A DNA stretch of 64,000 bases from Rhodocytophaga aerolata (GTDB lineage Bacteria; Bacteroidota; Bacteroidia; Cytophagales; 172606-1): contig NZ_JAUKPO010000001.1 of the NCBI RefSeq assembly GCF_030503435.1, positions 434,001 through 498,000 on the forward strand, given 5' to 3'. Below, piece after piece: positions 8,451 to 17,565 of the stretch. Position 1 is the stretch's first letter, and every line of letters starts with the position of its first letter. A program made the translations under genes and the position numbers. The notes under the pieces were generated by a model, which was given only the letters and a program-made list of their open reading frames with translations, was not told the DNA's origin and searched no databases.

Positions 8451-9749
8451 TCAATGCCCGCCACTCTTCTGAGAAGAAGTAGCCCGTTGTGTAGAGGCTG
8501 TTCTGGGTACGACTATTGGATTGGCAATGCCATTCAGGTCGTATACAATTTTGCCGTCTTTAATGGTCATTTCACATTCAAATTTCTTTTTGCCTTCCAT
8601 CTTATAGCCTGTTTTATCATAGAAGCCAAAATTGCCTTCCCGCATGGTGAGCACGGCTACATCGGCCAGGGCACCCACGGACAGATGCCCCAATTCTTCC
8701 CGTTTGATAACCTGAGCCGGAGCCCAGGTACTGGCTTTAATGACGCTGGCTTCGTCCATACCCATGGCTACAAATTTGGACATGATGCTTAATATATCTT
8801 TCATCGAGCCATTCATGCTGCCTGTATGCAAATCGGTGCTGATGGTGTTGGGATAAAAGCCTGCTTGTAGGGCCGGGATGGCCTGGGAATAATTAAAACT
8901 GGCTCCCCCATAGCCTACATCGAACACAATTCCTCTTTTCTGGGCTTCCATTACAAAAGGCTTCACTTTTTTGGTGGCTTCATCTACCACCGTTTCCCGC
9001 ACATTTCCTTCCAGCAATGTATATGTATGGGTATAAATATCCCCGGGCCGCAAGCGTTTCATAAACAATTCTTCAATAGAGAGTGGAGGCGTGTTGCCAC
9101 CAAAATCTATAATAACTGGCATATTGGCTAAGTTACCTGCTTCTACTGCCCTATCTACCGGTGTCCATTCCGGGCCCTGGTAATGCGCTACTTTGAATCC
9201 TACGACATAGTCTTTGTTTTGCCTGGCTACCATGGCAGCCATTTTTGCATCCATGTCATTCAGGTTCTGCTCATAGGCTCCTCCCCGCATGCCTTCACCT
9301 ACAATGTTCAGAAAAGACAGCACTCTCGTCTGCGAATTATCAATAATGTTTTTCTTGAAGGTAGGAAAAGACTTCCAGCCGGCACCCCCACAATCGACTA
9401 TAGTGGTACACCCGACCCGGAACGTAAATCCATCTGGCGGCACGGCCACCAGGCCATTACTCAGGTAATGATCTGGCTCTGTACCAAAAAATACATGCCC
9501 GTGAATATCTACCAAGCCAGGCGTTACATACATGCCTTTGGCATTTACTACCTGGGCAGCGCCTTTGGTATCTATGTTTTTGCCTACCTGGGCAATTTTT
9601 CCATCCTGAATGGCCACATCCATCACAGCATTGATGTTATTCTTAGGATCAATTACATGTCCGTCTTTGATGACGATGCTATAGGTTTGTGCTTTGGCAA
9701 AGGAAGCCAGGAGCAGCATAGAAAAAATATAAAGTACTACTTTTTGCAT
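8451..9749 (-). CDS. Exported amidohydrolase/deacetylase, Atu3266/EF_0820 family (copy 2)
   Basis: A 432-residue paralogue of the gene at 3225-4493, with the same signal-peptide type (ending FAKAQ) and long shared blocks (DTKGAAQVVNAKGMYVTPGL, SFLNIVGEGMRGGAYEQN). Metal residues are kept: HxH as IDIHGHVFF (HGH instead of HSH), the lysine of VGFKVAHY, the histidine of IYTHTYTL and the aspartate of ISTDLHTGS. It therefore looks active. The residues after HxH and after TEPD differ from copy 1, so the substrate range may have drifted. The C-terminus is extended by a Ser/Thr-rich tail (TASTQRATSSQKSGGH). It is 33 bp downstream of the second PLP-enzyme gene, a spacing that suggests one transcript. 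Confidence 0.9.
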   Translation of the reverse strand: MQKVVLYIFSMLLLASFAKAQTYSIVIKDGHVIDPKNNINAVMDVAIQDGKIAQVGKNIDTKGAAQVVNAKGMYVTPGLVDIHGHVFFGTEPDHYLSNGLVAVPPDGFTFRVGCTTIVDCGGAGWKSFPTFKKNIIDNSQTRVLSFLNIVGEGMRGGAYEQNLNDMDAKMAAMVARQNKDYVVGFKVAHYQGPEWTPVDRAVEAGNLANMPVIIDFGGNTPPLSIEELFMKRLRPGDIYTHTYTLLEGNVRETVVDEATKKVKPFVMEAQKRGIVFDVGYGGASFNYSQAIPALQAGFYPNTISTDLHTGSMNGSMKDILSIMSKFVAMGMDEASVIKASTWAPAQVIKREELGHLSVGALADVAVLTMREGNFGFYDKTGYKMEGKKKFECEMTIKDGKIVYDLNGIANPIVVPRTASTQRATSSQKSGGH

Positions 9750-9782
9750 AAGTATTAAGGATAATTTGTTTTACTAAAGTTA

Positions 9783-11015
9783 TCAAGCAGAGGCAGAAGA
9801 TAGTTCTTCGGCCAGTCGTTTGGCTACTATTTTTTCCTGGCCTGGCTTCAACATAAACACCGTCAGGCTGATGGATTGGGTACCTTTTTCTCCTCCCACT
9901 ACTTCAATGGAAGGATTGCCTTTGCGCAGTTTCTCCTGCAAATCCTGAGGCGAAAGCTTGATCTGGTCTCTATGCCAGGATATGCGCAAAGCTGGTGTAT
10001 GGTTGGCTATAGGGGGCACAAATGTTTCTGTTTGCACGCCAGTTACTTTTTTTACAGCCGTGTCGATGTGAGCTATCCGGGTTTCCCACTCTTTCCATTC
10101 TTTTGCATGATCCTGGTTTATATACCGTTCCAGGGCTACGTACATGCCTAGTATTTCCTCTTTGTTTACTTTCATGCCCCGGCCTATATTTCCCCCTCTG
10201 GGTGGCCCGTTTAGCCTGGCAGCAGCAATGAGATCCTTTTTCCCCATCAATAATCCGGCACTTTGGGGTCCACGCATAGCTTTGCCGCCAGAGATACACA
10301 CTAAGTCAAAGCCCATGTCGTTGAATTTCCACAGGTTTTCTACCGGGGGCACATCGGCGGCTATATCAATCATGGTAGGAATAGTATGCTTTTTGCCCAG
10401 GGCTACCCATTCTTCATGGGTTATTTTTCCCTGCGGGGCAGCATAGTTTAGGAACCACAGCATGGCTGTGCGTTCGTTAATGGCTTTTTCTGCTTCTTCC
10501 AGGGTTTCTATTTCTACTACCATTACGCCAGTATTGGTAATGGCATGTACATAGCCGGTATTATGTGCCTTCTGTACAATCACCTGCGACTTCATGCCGG
10601 TGTACTCCAGGTGGGGCAGCTGAGCTATCTTTTTTTCGTCTTTGCCCGTAAGCACGCCTGCCATGCCCAGCACCATGGCCGACCAGCAGCCGGCCGTTAC
10701 CATAGCCGCTTCGGAGTGTACCAGTTTGGCAATCCGCTCGCCTACTTTATCCTGTACTTCTTCCAGCATCATAAATTCTTTAGAAGCGGCGTTGATGGTA
10801 TCCATCACCTCATCTGGCATTAGCGAGGCTGTCATGGCGGTGTAGGTTCCGGCTGCATTAATAAAGGTCCGCAACCCAAGTTCCTGGATGACATTTCTTT
10901 TAGCAGCAGTTGGGAGAGCTGCTCCGAGTGTTGCAAAGGGCAAACTGCTTCCAAACCAGCTTCCAATAAATGGGGCAGCTGACAGGCGTTTAATCAGGCT
11001 TCTTCTAGTGAACAT
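9783..11015 (-). CDS. SelA-like PLP-dependent enzyme with Tat signal (copy 2)
   Basis: A 410-residue paralogue of the enzyme at 4609-5832. The ATG at 11015 begins MFTRRSLIKRL, a twin-arginine motif followed by a hydrophobic region, so export is likely. PLP-site residues are retained (MIDIAADVP and ISGGKAMRG), and the stretch NLWKFNDMGFDLVCISGG is unchanged between copies. Sequence differs more around the region after EYTGMKS (VIVQKAHNTGYVHAI against VIIQKGHDIVYKQAL), which may face the substrate. The family includes D-glucosaminate-6-phosphate ammonia-lyase, so an ammonia-lyase role is plausible but unproven. It lies between the deacetylase copy 2 (33 bp) and the RidA pseudogene (about 30 bp). 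Confidence 0.86.
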   Translation of the reverse strand: MFTRRSLIKRLSAAPFIGSWFGSSLPFATLGAALPTAAKRNVIQELGLRTFINAAGTYTAMTASLMPDEVMDTINAASKEFMMLEEVQDKVGERIAKLVHSEAAMVTAGCWSAMVLGMAGVLTGKDEKKIAQLPHLEYTGMKSQVIVQKAHNTGYVHAITNTGVMVVEIETLEEAEKAINERTAMLWFLNYAAPQGKITHEEWVALGKKHTIPTMIDIAADVPPVENLWKFNDMGFDLVCISGGKAMRGPQSAGLLMGKKDLIAAARLNGPPRGGNIGRGMKVNKEEILGMYVALERYINQDHAKEWKEWETRIAHIDTAVKKVTGVQTETFVPPIANHTPALRISWHRDQIKLSPQDLQEKLRKGNPSIEVVGGEKGTQSISLTVFMLKPGQEKIVAKRLAEELSSASA

Positions 11016-11044
11016 GAAAATACAATTCTAATACCTATTCAACA

Positions 11045-11499
11045 TTATATATGCGCAATACAATCTATTTCCACCCATGAATCACCTGGGGGCCCCCATA
11101 CACCGCCACTGTGGTACGAACCGGAGGTTTGCTTCTAAAGCGGCCTTTGTATACTTCATTCATGGTTTTATAATCATTCAGGTCGTGCAGATAGACGTTT
11201 ACTTTCAGCACTTTATCCATAGAAGATCCGGCTTCTTTCAGCGTTTTTTCCAATTCTGACAGCACGTGACCTGTATGAGCTTTGATGTCTCCCTCAAAAT
11301 GGACACCTATGCCATGAGATAAAAACCAGCGTACCTTGCTTTTTAAATTTACTATACAAAGGTATATCCTGCACGGGCCCAGCTCTTGATTCTGCTTTCC
11401 TAGCCTGCGTTACAGCATGAGCAACCGTACCCGTTCTGGTAATTCCTGCTAACGAAGCAAGCATTTTTTAATGAGGGTTCTCCGTTTGTGTGTGATCAT
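11045..11499 (-). pseudogene. Decayed RidA copy with at least three frameshifts
   Basis: Reading the minus strand from ATG 11499 gives a Tat-like start (THKRRTLIKK, matching SQRRSILKRL of the intact copy) that then hits a stop. Shifting frame restores LASLAGIT and QDIPLYSKFKKQGTLVFIS, equivalent to LFASLAGVT and QDVPLFSG...NLIFVA. A second shift is needed to recover the GIGVHFEGDIKAHTGHVLSELEKTLKEAGSS region split in pieces, and a third at TATGGGGGCCC near 11090, where one base is missing and the last residues (VEIDCIAHI) fall out of frame. The open remnant is only 66 codons (11065-11265). Sequencing error is possible for one site but not likely for all three. The intact paralogue lies at 5893-6351. 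Confidence 0.85.
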
Positions 11500-11843
11500 A
11501 GAAAAGGAAAATAAGCGGCAGATTAGTTACTAAATTTACCTAACAAAATCAACATCTTTTACTAATTATCCCACTAAACCCTGCTGGCAAGCCGGTTATG
11601 CCCTTGCCGGTTGATGGCTGCATAAAAATTAGCTGCATTACTATTTTCTTCGGATGGCGGCAATACAAAAAGGCGGGGAATGGTGCCGCCAGTTAACTTA
11701 CCAGGATAGCTGAAAAACAAACCGAGAGATAGGGTGCAGATACCATGTTTGCATTAAAATAAAAAAATAGTAAGCATCATGAAAGTATTCGCATCAGTTA
11801 TTGCTAATTTAAGCGTTCTTCAACTTTTTCAGTTCAGGCTACT
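11500..11843. other. Intergenic region between RidA pseudogene and lactonase-like gene
   Basis: A 344-bp divergent gap. It should hold promoters for the leftward cassette and the rightward lactonase-like gene, but I see no convincing TAnnTTTG box with a partner, no hairpin and no credible ORF. Confidence 0.4.
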
Positions 11844-12782
11844 ATGCAACCTACCTACTCACGTACCTTTCTTTTATTCCGGATTTATGTATGCCTATCA
11901 ATTTTCATTACCTTTTCCTGCTCTTCTAAAAAGCAGCCATCCGGTTCAGAAGATTTATTCAAACCTGCTGCTTTTACACCTGCCAACAGCTTTACGTCCG
12001 GTGCAGAAGGGCCTGCTGTAGACAAATCAGGAACGGTGTATGCCGTAAACTATGCACGTGAAGGAACCATTGGCCAGGTAAATCCTGCCGGACAGAGCAC
12101 TATGTTTGTAGAATTACCCAACAGCAGTATCGGCAATGGTATCCGCTTTAATTCCCGTGGCGAGATGTTTATAGCCGATTACACGAACCATAATGTACTG
12201 AAAGTGGACATGCGTACCAAGCAGGTAAGTGTATTTGCTCATGAACCCCGCATGAATCAACCCAATGACATAGCCATCGATAGCAAAGACCGTTTGTATG
12301 CCAGTGACCCGAACTGGAAAGCAAGTACTGGTAATATCTGGCGTATTGACACTGATGGCAAGGTTACCCTTCTGGAAGATAGCATGGGTACTGCCAATGG
12401 CATAGAGGTTAGCCCGGACGATAGAATATTGTATGTAAACGAATCTGTGCAACGCAAAATATGGGCCTATGATTTATCTCCTGAAGGGCAGATCAGCAAC
12501 AAACGCTTGCTTATTGAATTTCCAGACTTCGGTATGGATGGCATGCGCTGCGATGCAGAAGGGAATTTGTATGTAACCAGACATGGAAAAGGAACGGTGG
12601 TAAAAGTATCTCCCAGTGGCAAAGTTGTACAGGAAATAACATTAGCCGGAAAAAAACCCTCAAACATTGCTTTTGGTGGAGAGGATGGCCGCACAGCGTA
12701 TGTTACCTTACAGGATCAGGGGAATCTGGAAACTTTCCGGGTAGATATCCCCGGCCGCGAGTGGCAAATGCAACACAAATAA
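11844..12782 (+). CDS. SMP-30/gluconolactonase-like lipoprotein
   Basis: A 312-residue protein with a lipoprotein signal (hydrophobic stretch ending FITFSCSSKK, lipid-cysteine near residue 28). The rest is a six-bladed propeller of the SMP-30/gluconolactonase/LRE type, with blades such as FTSGAEGPAVDKSGTVY, GNGIRFNSRGEMFIADY, QPNDIAIDSKDRLYASDP, GTANGIEVSPDDRILYVNE and FGMDGMRCDAEGNLYVTRHG. Family members bind a divalent metal through Glu, Asn and Asp residues (E of GAEGPA, N of TANGIE, D of GMDGMR fit) and hydrolyse sugar lactones. Such an enzyme could open a lactone made by the nearby sugar-dehydrogenase-like lipoprotein, but that link is inference. It is alone on its strand and ends at a bidirectional terminator. 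Confidence 0.82.
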   Translation: MQPTYSRTFLLFRIYVCLSIFITFSCSSKKQPSGSEDLFKPAAFTPANSFTSGAEGPAVDKSGTVYAVNYAREGTIGQVNPAGQSTMFVELPNSSIGNGIRFNSRGEMFIADYTNHNVLKVDMRTKQVSVFAHEPRMNQPNDIAIDSKDRLYASDPNWKASTGNIWRIDTDGKVTLLEDSMGTANGIEVSPDDRILYVNESVQRKIWAYDLSPEGQISNKRLLIEFPDFGMDGMRCDAEGNLYVTRHGKGTVVKVSPSGKVVQEITLAGKKPSNIAFGGEDGRTAYVTLQDQGNLETFRVDIPGREWQMQHK

Positions 12783-12810
12783 ATTGGCGGTACATCTATT
12801 TTGTGAATGA

Positions 12811-12844
12811 ATCCCAATAGCCGCACAAAGGCTGCTATTGGGAT
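12811..12844. terminator. Bidirectional terminator hairpin
   Basis: ATCCCAATAGC and GCTATTGGGAT form a perfect 11-bp stem, extended inside by AGCC/GGCT. It lies between the convergent lactonase-like and TonB-receptor genes, with A/T-rich flanks, so it probably stops transcription from both sides. Confidence 0.7.
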
Positions 12845-12897
12845 AAATTATTCTCTACTAAATCTATACTTGAGTACGTTCTACAGGTTTGTATAAG

Positions 12898-15800
12898 CTA
12901 AAAAGTATACCGCAATTCCAATTGCCCTTGCCATAAAGCACTGTTGATGCCAGATTCGAGTATATTCCATGGTTCTACGCCGGAAGGGGTATTAAACGAG
13001 AAAGCTGGCGTAGTGCCGTCTGACAATTTGCCCAGATAGGTAAGCAGGCGATAGTTCGGATTACCGGCTGTGCCTACAAAATACCGGCGGCCCCAGTTAT
13101 TATTAAGGAAGTTAGCGGCATTGAACATATTGAAACCTACCGTTAACATATGGCGTCTGCTGGAGGCAGTTTTTACAAAGAAATCTTGGCTGATTTTTAC
13201 ATCAACTATACCTGTGAAAGGTGTACGGTCGGCAAAACGTTCGGCATAGGAACCCCGGTTTTCCCGCAGGTAATCTACACTTTCTATGTACGAATTCAAG
13301 GCCTGCCACATTACTTGCTGCTGATCTTCCGGCAAACGTTCAACCGTCGTCTGGCCATTGCTACCCGTTACAGTCTGGCCAAATACAATTTCATCTGGTG
13401 AGGCAGGTATATACACCAGGTTTCTGGCTGCGCTAATGCCGGGGCTAAAAATTTCATTATTGAGCAAGCCATCATCGTTGTATACATAAGAGAAAGGACT
13501 GCCTGTTTGCCCGGTAAAAACCAGAGAAATTTTAGTTGCCATAAAGCCCAGGTATTCTTTCTGGTAGCCAATGGCCGCTACTATCCGGTGACCTGCGTCA
13601 TACAGGGAAGTAGCCAGTACAGCATTGTTTCTGCCGTTTACCTGTTCGCGGTATACCCAGTTATCGTTGTTAATAAACTGCTCTCCATCGTATAAGGATT
13701 TAGCTCTGGTAAAAGAATAGGCAATGCTTCCGCCAAAACCTTTCCGCACAGGATACGACAGCGTAGCCGTTGCATTCCAGGTATAGCCCTGACTGGTATT
13801 GGTTACCAGCGTAATATTATTATAGGTAGGGTCTATTTTATCTTCGGTGTTGAATATGGGCCGATTATCCGGCGTACCAGCCAGCGTAGCAGTGGAAGGC
13901 TTTACATTCACATTTTGCACCCGGATATTGCTGATATTTTTGGTATACATAAATTCGGCAGAACCTACAAAACCTCCCGGCAACTGAATATCTGTTCCCA
14001 AACTTCCTCTGAATACCTGCGGATATTTAAAATCTTCCGCATAAATATCTACATCTCCGGAGGGTTTGGTCAGGTTAGTGGCTAAGTTAGTCTGCCATTG
14101 CCCCGGATTGGGATAAAAAGGCTGCACACCCAGGGATAAACTACTGGTCAGTCCATTCCGGATGTAGATACCTCCCGGCCAAACCCAGGGAATACGGCTG
14201 GTAAATATGCCTAGTCCGCCACGCAGCTGAACAGCATTTGCGTTACTCACATCCCAGTTAAATCCAATACGCGGGCTCCAGTGAATACGCGACTTAGGTA
14301 ATACACTGGCTCTGGCTCCCTGCAAGTCATAGCCAAAGCTTTCAATCAAGGGTATGGTAGTCTGGTTGAAGGGGGTATTTATCTGGGGTGCATCATCCAG
14401 GTTTACCGGAATATCTATGCGAAGGCCAGGAGAAATCTTAAACCGGTCAGAAACCACAATTTCGTCCTGCACATAAAAGCCCAGCTGCATGGCACTAAAG
14501 TCGGCGGCTACGTTTTCCGCATTATCTGCCAGCCGGATGGCTTGCCCTGGGCTTACCGGCAACTCATGTCCGAACAAGTAAAAACCCGGTGCACCACTCA
14601 GGAAACTTTCCAGTCCGGTAGGACCGCCATAAATATAGCGGGGTGTAGAAAAAATAGTAAACGTGTTGAGTAGCTTAAAAAACTCATTATGGGTGCCCAC
14701 AGTAAGGGTATGATTATTTTTATAGAAGGTCAGGTTATTGGTTAAGGTAAACACATCCTGGTTTACAATGTTAGTATAGGAGAAGTTATCAGTTCCAAAA
14801 ATAATAGTAGCATCGCCATCGCCAGCTTGTACCTGCGGAAAAGGTTGCCCCAGAATGTCGCGGTCATCTCTGACAGTAGTCAGGCCCAGGATTAGATGGT
14901 TAGACAGAGAGGGGCTAAAACTGCTGCGCAACTCAACAGCAGAAGAATTAGTGACACTTGGGAAATATACCCCGGTGTTTCCAAAGTAAAGCGTAGTACT
15001 ATTCGGCCTGTTACGCGTTTCTGCAATGCCTTTTACGTAGCTATGCCGCACCGACAGTTTATGCACTTTATTAATATTCCAGTCGAGTTTGCCTAGCACC
15101 TTCGTTCCTTTTAAAGAGTTCAGTTCATTCAGGTAGCCTCCCGGATCATAGCCATATTGCTGCCGCAGCACATCCACTAGTTGGTTAATTTTAGTAGCAT
15201 CGGCATTGCCTGCATAGGTATTAAAAGAGAAAGGCAACGGAGTTTCATCTTTTTGCAGTTCTATATTGGTAAAGAAAAACAACTTATCTTTTACAATAGG
15301 CCCTCCCAGCCGGACTCCATAAATGTTAGACGTGAAAGGTGCCAGCTTATTGCCGGTAGAAGGGGTAACGCCAGCCAGTTTTTCGTTCCGGTTCAGGAAA
15401 TAAGCTGAGCCCTCAAAATAATTTTTTCCACTTCTGGTAACCGCATTTATCCCTGCTCCTACAAATCCTCCTTTGGTAACATCGTAGGGCGAAGTAACTA
15501 CTTGTATCTGTTCCAGGGCATCTATACTGATAGGCGAAATACCAGCCTGTCCGCCATTGGTGCCGGAATACGCCAGGCCAAATACATCATTGTTAATGGC
15601 TCCATCAATATAAATAGCATTGTAGCGGTTGTTCATGCCGGCAAAAGAAATACCAGTGCCTTCGCCCTGAACTAGTGTGGCCTGGGGCGTAAGCCGCATA
15701 TAATCGGTAAGCGACCGCTCTATGGTAGGAAGGCTTTCTAGTTGTTCCCGGTTTACTGTAGTGGCTGGGCCTGTCCGGTTTCTGTCAAAGGAACCCTGGG

Positions 15801-16176
15801 CTGTAACATTAATTTCGGCCAGTTGCAGGGCCTCTTCCTGTAGCTTAATCTGTAGTGGGTATTGCTCCCCCAAACGCAGATTGATGCCTTCTCTGGTATA
15901 GGTTTGAAAACCCACAAAAGAAATGGCGACTTTGTAGGGGCCGCCAATCTGTAAATTAGGTAAACGAAAATTGCCTTTCTCATCGGCTACGGTACCGTAG
16001 GTGGTGCCGGTAGCCTGGTGGGTGGCTACCACTTGTGCGCCAGGCAAAGGCCCGCCGTTGGCTTCTTCTATTTTGCCTACCATAGAAGCAGTAGTTACGC
16101 CTTGACCAAGGCTACTAGTATATGTAATAACAAAAAGAATGAGTGTAAGGGAGAAGGCATGTAATTGCTGTTTCAT
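12898..16176 (-). CDS. TonB-dependent outer membrane receptor with carboxypeptidase-like N-domain
   Basis: A 1092-residue receptor. I start at ATG 16176 (MKQQLHAFSLTL) rather than 16230, because this gives a clean signal peptide ending SLGQG. Residues ~30-110 form a CarboxypepD_reg-like domain (MVGKIEEANGGPLPGAQV). A plug follows (TTVNREQLESLPTIERSLTD, NNRYNAIYIDGAINND, VTSPYDVTKGGFVGAGINAVTRSG), then a long beta-barrel ending in an aromatic C-terminal strand (LRYTF). It has no SusD partner, so it belongs to the OmpA/Oar-like class rather than SusC. It is downstream of the NUP-like and adenosine deaminase genes on the same strand, which makes nucleosides or related purines possible ligands; this is inferred from context only. 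Confidence 0.88.
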   Translation of the reverse strand: MKQQLHAFSLTLILFVITYTSSLGQGVTTASMVGKIEEANGGPLPGAQVVATHQATGTTYGTVADEKGNFRLPNLQIGGPYKVAISFVGFQTYTREGINLRLGEQYPLQIKLQEEALQLAEINVTAQGSFDRNRTGPATTVNREQLESLPTIERSLTDYMRLTPQATLVQGEGTGISFAGMNNRYNAIYIDGAINNDVFGLAYSGTNGGQAGISPISIDALEQIQVVTSPYDVTKGGFVGAGINAVTRSGKNYFEGSAYFLNRNEKLAGVTPSTGNKLAPFTSNIYGVRLGGPIVKDKLFFFTNIELQKDETPLPFSFNTYAGNADATKINQLVDVLRQQYGYDPGGYLNELNSLKGTKVLGKLDWNINKVHKLSVRHSYVKGIAETRNRPNSTTLYFGNTGVYFPSVTNSSAVELRSSFSPSLSNHLILGLTTVRDDRDILGQPFPQVQAGDGDATIIFGTDNFSYTNIVNQDVFTLTNNLTFYKNNHTLTVGTHNEFFKLLNTFTIFSTPRYIYGGPTGLESFLSGAPGFYLFGHELPVSPGQAIRLADNAENVAADFSAMQLGFYVQDEIVVSDRFKISPGLRIDIPVNLDDAPQINTPFNQTTIPLIESFGYDLQGARASVLPKSRIHWSPRIGFNWDVSNANAVQLRGGLGIFTSRIPWVWPGGIYIRNGLTSSLSLGVQPFYPNPGQWQTNLATNLTKPSGDVDIYAEDFKYPQVFRGSLGTDIQLPGGFVGSAEFMYTKNISNIRVQNVNVKPSTATLAGTPDNRPIFNTEDKIDPTYNNITLVTNTSQGYTWNATATLSYPVRKGFGGSIAYSFTRAKSLYDGEQFINNDNWVYREQVNGRNNAVLATSLYDAGHRIVAAIGYQKEYLGFMATKISLVFTGQTGSPFSYVYNDDGLLNNEIFSPGISAARNLVYIPASPDEIVFGQTVTGSNGQTTVERLPEDQQQVMWQALNSYIESVDYLRENRGSYAERFADRTPFTGIVDVKISQDFFVKTASSRRHMLTVGFNMFNAANFLNNNWGRRYFVGTAGNPNYRLLTYLGKLSDGTTPAFSFNTPSGVEPWNILESGINSALWQGQLELRYTF

Positions 16177-16371
16177 GGTGTAAGGTGGATAATACAGGCT
16201 AAATATACTGCCAACACTACTCTTACACAAAATTTAATTCTCAAAAATTATATATATCTAATTTATAATTTTAGTTATTTAACTATTTTAAGAATAATTA
16301 TACCATAAAACACATTTATGCATTTAACTTCATTTACCTGCCTTACTTGTTATATGAACCGAAGTGGCTAA

Positions 16372-17490
16372 TTACATTTCTTCGGCTGAAGGTATTTTGG
16401 TTTTGTAGGTTTGCCAGTGAGTTACCAGGCTATCTACGACGACCGAACCAGTCCGGTAAGCTGCTTCCAGAGATGGAATAAAAGCTGTATAGCCTTCTTC
16501 TCCTCCATGATCTTCATGCGTCAGGCTCTGGGCAGCCGTGATACCAGGATATTGCATAGTGAAATTACTGGCGGTACGCAACACCAATAGCCGGTTCATA
16601 TCTGCTTTGCCGGCTTTGTGTAGAAACTCCAGCGATTGGCCAGTTCCGGTATCTTCCATAGCTGAGGTTACAAAGTTGCCTTTTCCTTGTGTCCAGTAGC
16701 TTACCCATTGATTGGCCCAATCATTCAGGTGCTTTCCGTGCCAGTAAGTCATAGCGGCCAGGTGATCGCCTTTCATTACAGCAGGCGGGTTTTGTGCTTT
16801 CGGATAATTGCTATACTTTTCCCGCATCCGCTTTATTTTCTCGTTATCCTCTAGTTTTAGGTCTTTAGTCAGGCCATAGGCCCAATTAACCAGCCCAGGA
16901 TTCAGGTGAATAGCATTGTTATACTCATTTTCCATCACTGGTTGCTGATAAGGTTTTGTTTTACTCAAAGGCAGATATCCGGTTGGCCAATCTTTAGGCA
17001 TTTCCCTCACATCTATTTCGTGCGCCAGGTCGCCATCTACCAGCCACTCGGCCCATACTGCCGAACCAGTGCTGCCATCTTCCGGATCAATGCCGGCTAT
17101 GCCAGCTACCAGCCAGTACGCATTGGTCAGGTCGAAGCGGGGGTCCATACCCAGGGCCATAATAGAGGCAGCAGACCGGGCCGTACCCATGCCAGTACAA
17201 ATACCCAATACTTGTTTTTCGCGGTTGTAGCGGAGTGTTTTATAGCCTTGTGGGAAGGAAAGAGTATCTGGCAAAGGCAGCCGTTCTACCCAATATTGAA
17301 ATTCACCTGGTGCATCCCCACTATCTTGTCCACGTTCAAACATCGTAACCACCACTACTTTCACTGGGATAAGGCTGTCTGAAGCAGGTTTACTGGCAGC
17401 AGTTTGAGAGGTATTTTCTTTGCCGGAAGGCTGGCAACAGGTACACGAAAAGATGGCGATTAACAACAGTAGGTAAACAGGTAGTTTCAT
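16372..17490 (-). CDS. Purine nucleoside permease (NUP)-family lipoprotein
   Basis: A 372-residue protein of the NUP family (first described as Candida purine nucleoside permease). Typical blocks are VKVVVVTMFERG, GICTGMGTARSAASIMALG, AYWLVAGIAGIDPEDGS and SAMEDTGTGQSLEFL. The N-terminus is a lipoprotein signal (LLIAIFSCTCCQ), so it acts outside the cytoplasm. There are no multiple membrane segments, so it cannot itself be a channel; the fold resembles nucleoside phosphorylases, and binding or cleaving nucleosides in the periplasm is more likely. It is followed 195 bp later by a TonB receptor and preceded by an exported adenosine deaminase. Confidence 0.85.
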   Translation of the reverse strand: MKLPVYLLLLIAIFSCTCCQPSGKENTSQTAASKPASDSLIPVKVVVVTMFERGQDSGDAPGEFQYWVERLPLPDTLSFPQGYKTLRYNREKQVLGICTGMGTARSAASIMALGMDPRFDLTNAYWLVAGIAGIDPEDGSTGSAVWAEWLVDGDLAHEIDVREMPKDWPTGYLPLSKTKPYQQPVMENEYNNAIHLNPGLVNWAYGLTKDLKLEDNEKIKRMREKYSNYPKAQNPPAVMKGDHLAAMTYWHGKHLNDWANQWVSYWTQGKGNFVTSAMEDTGTGQSLEFLHKAGKADMNRLLVLRTASNFTMQYPGITAAQSLTHEDHGGEEGYTAFIPSLEAAYRTGSVVVDSLVTHWQTYKTKIPSAEEM

Positions 17491-17565
17491 GGGCAGTTTA
17501 TATAAATTTATAAGTAGGTATAACAGGTATTGTTCAGCCTGGTGAAGTAATTTAGTTAACTCCCA

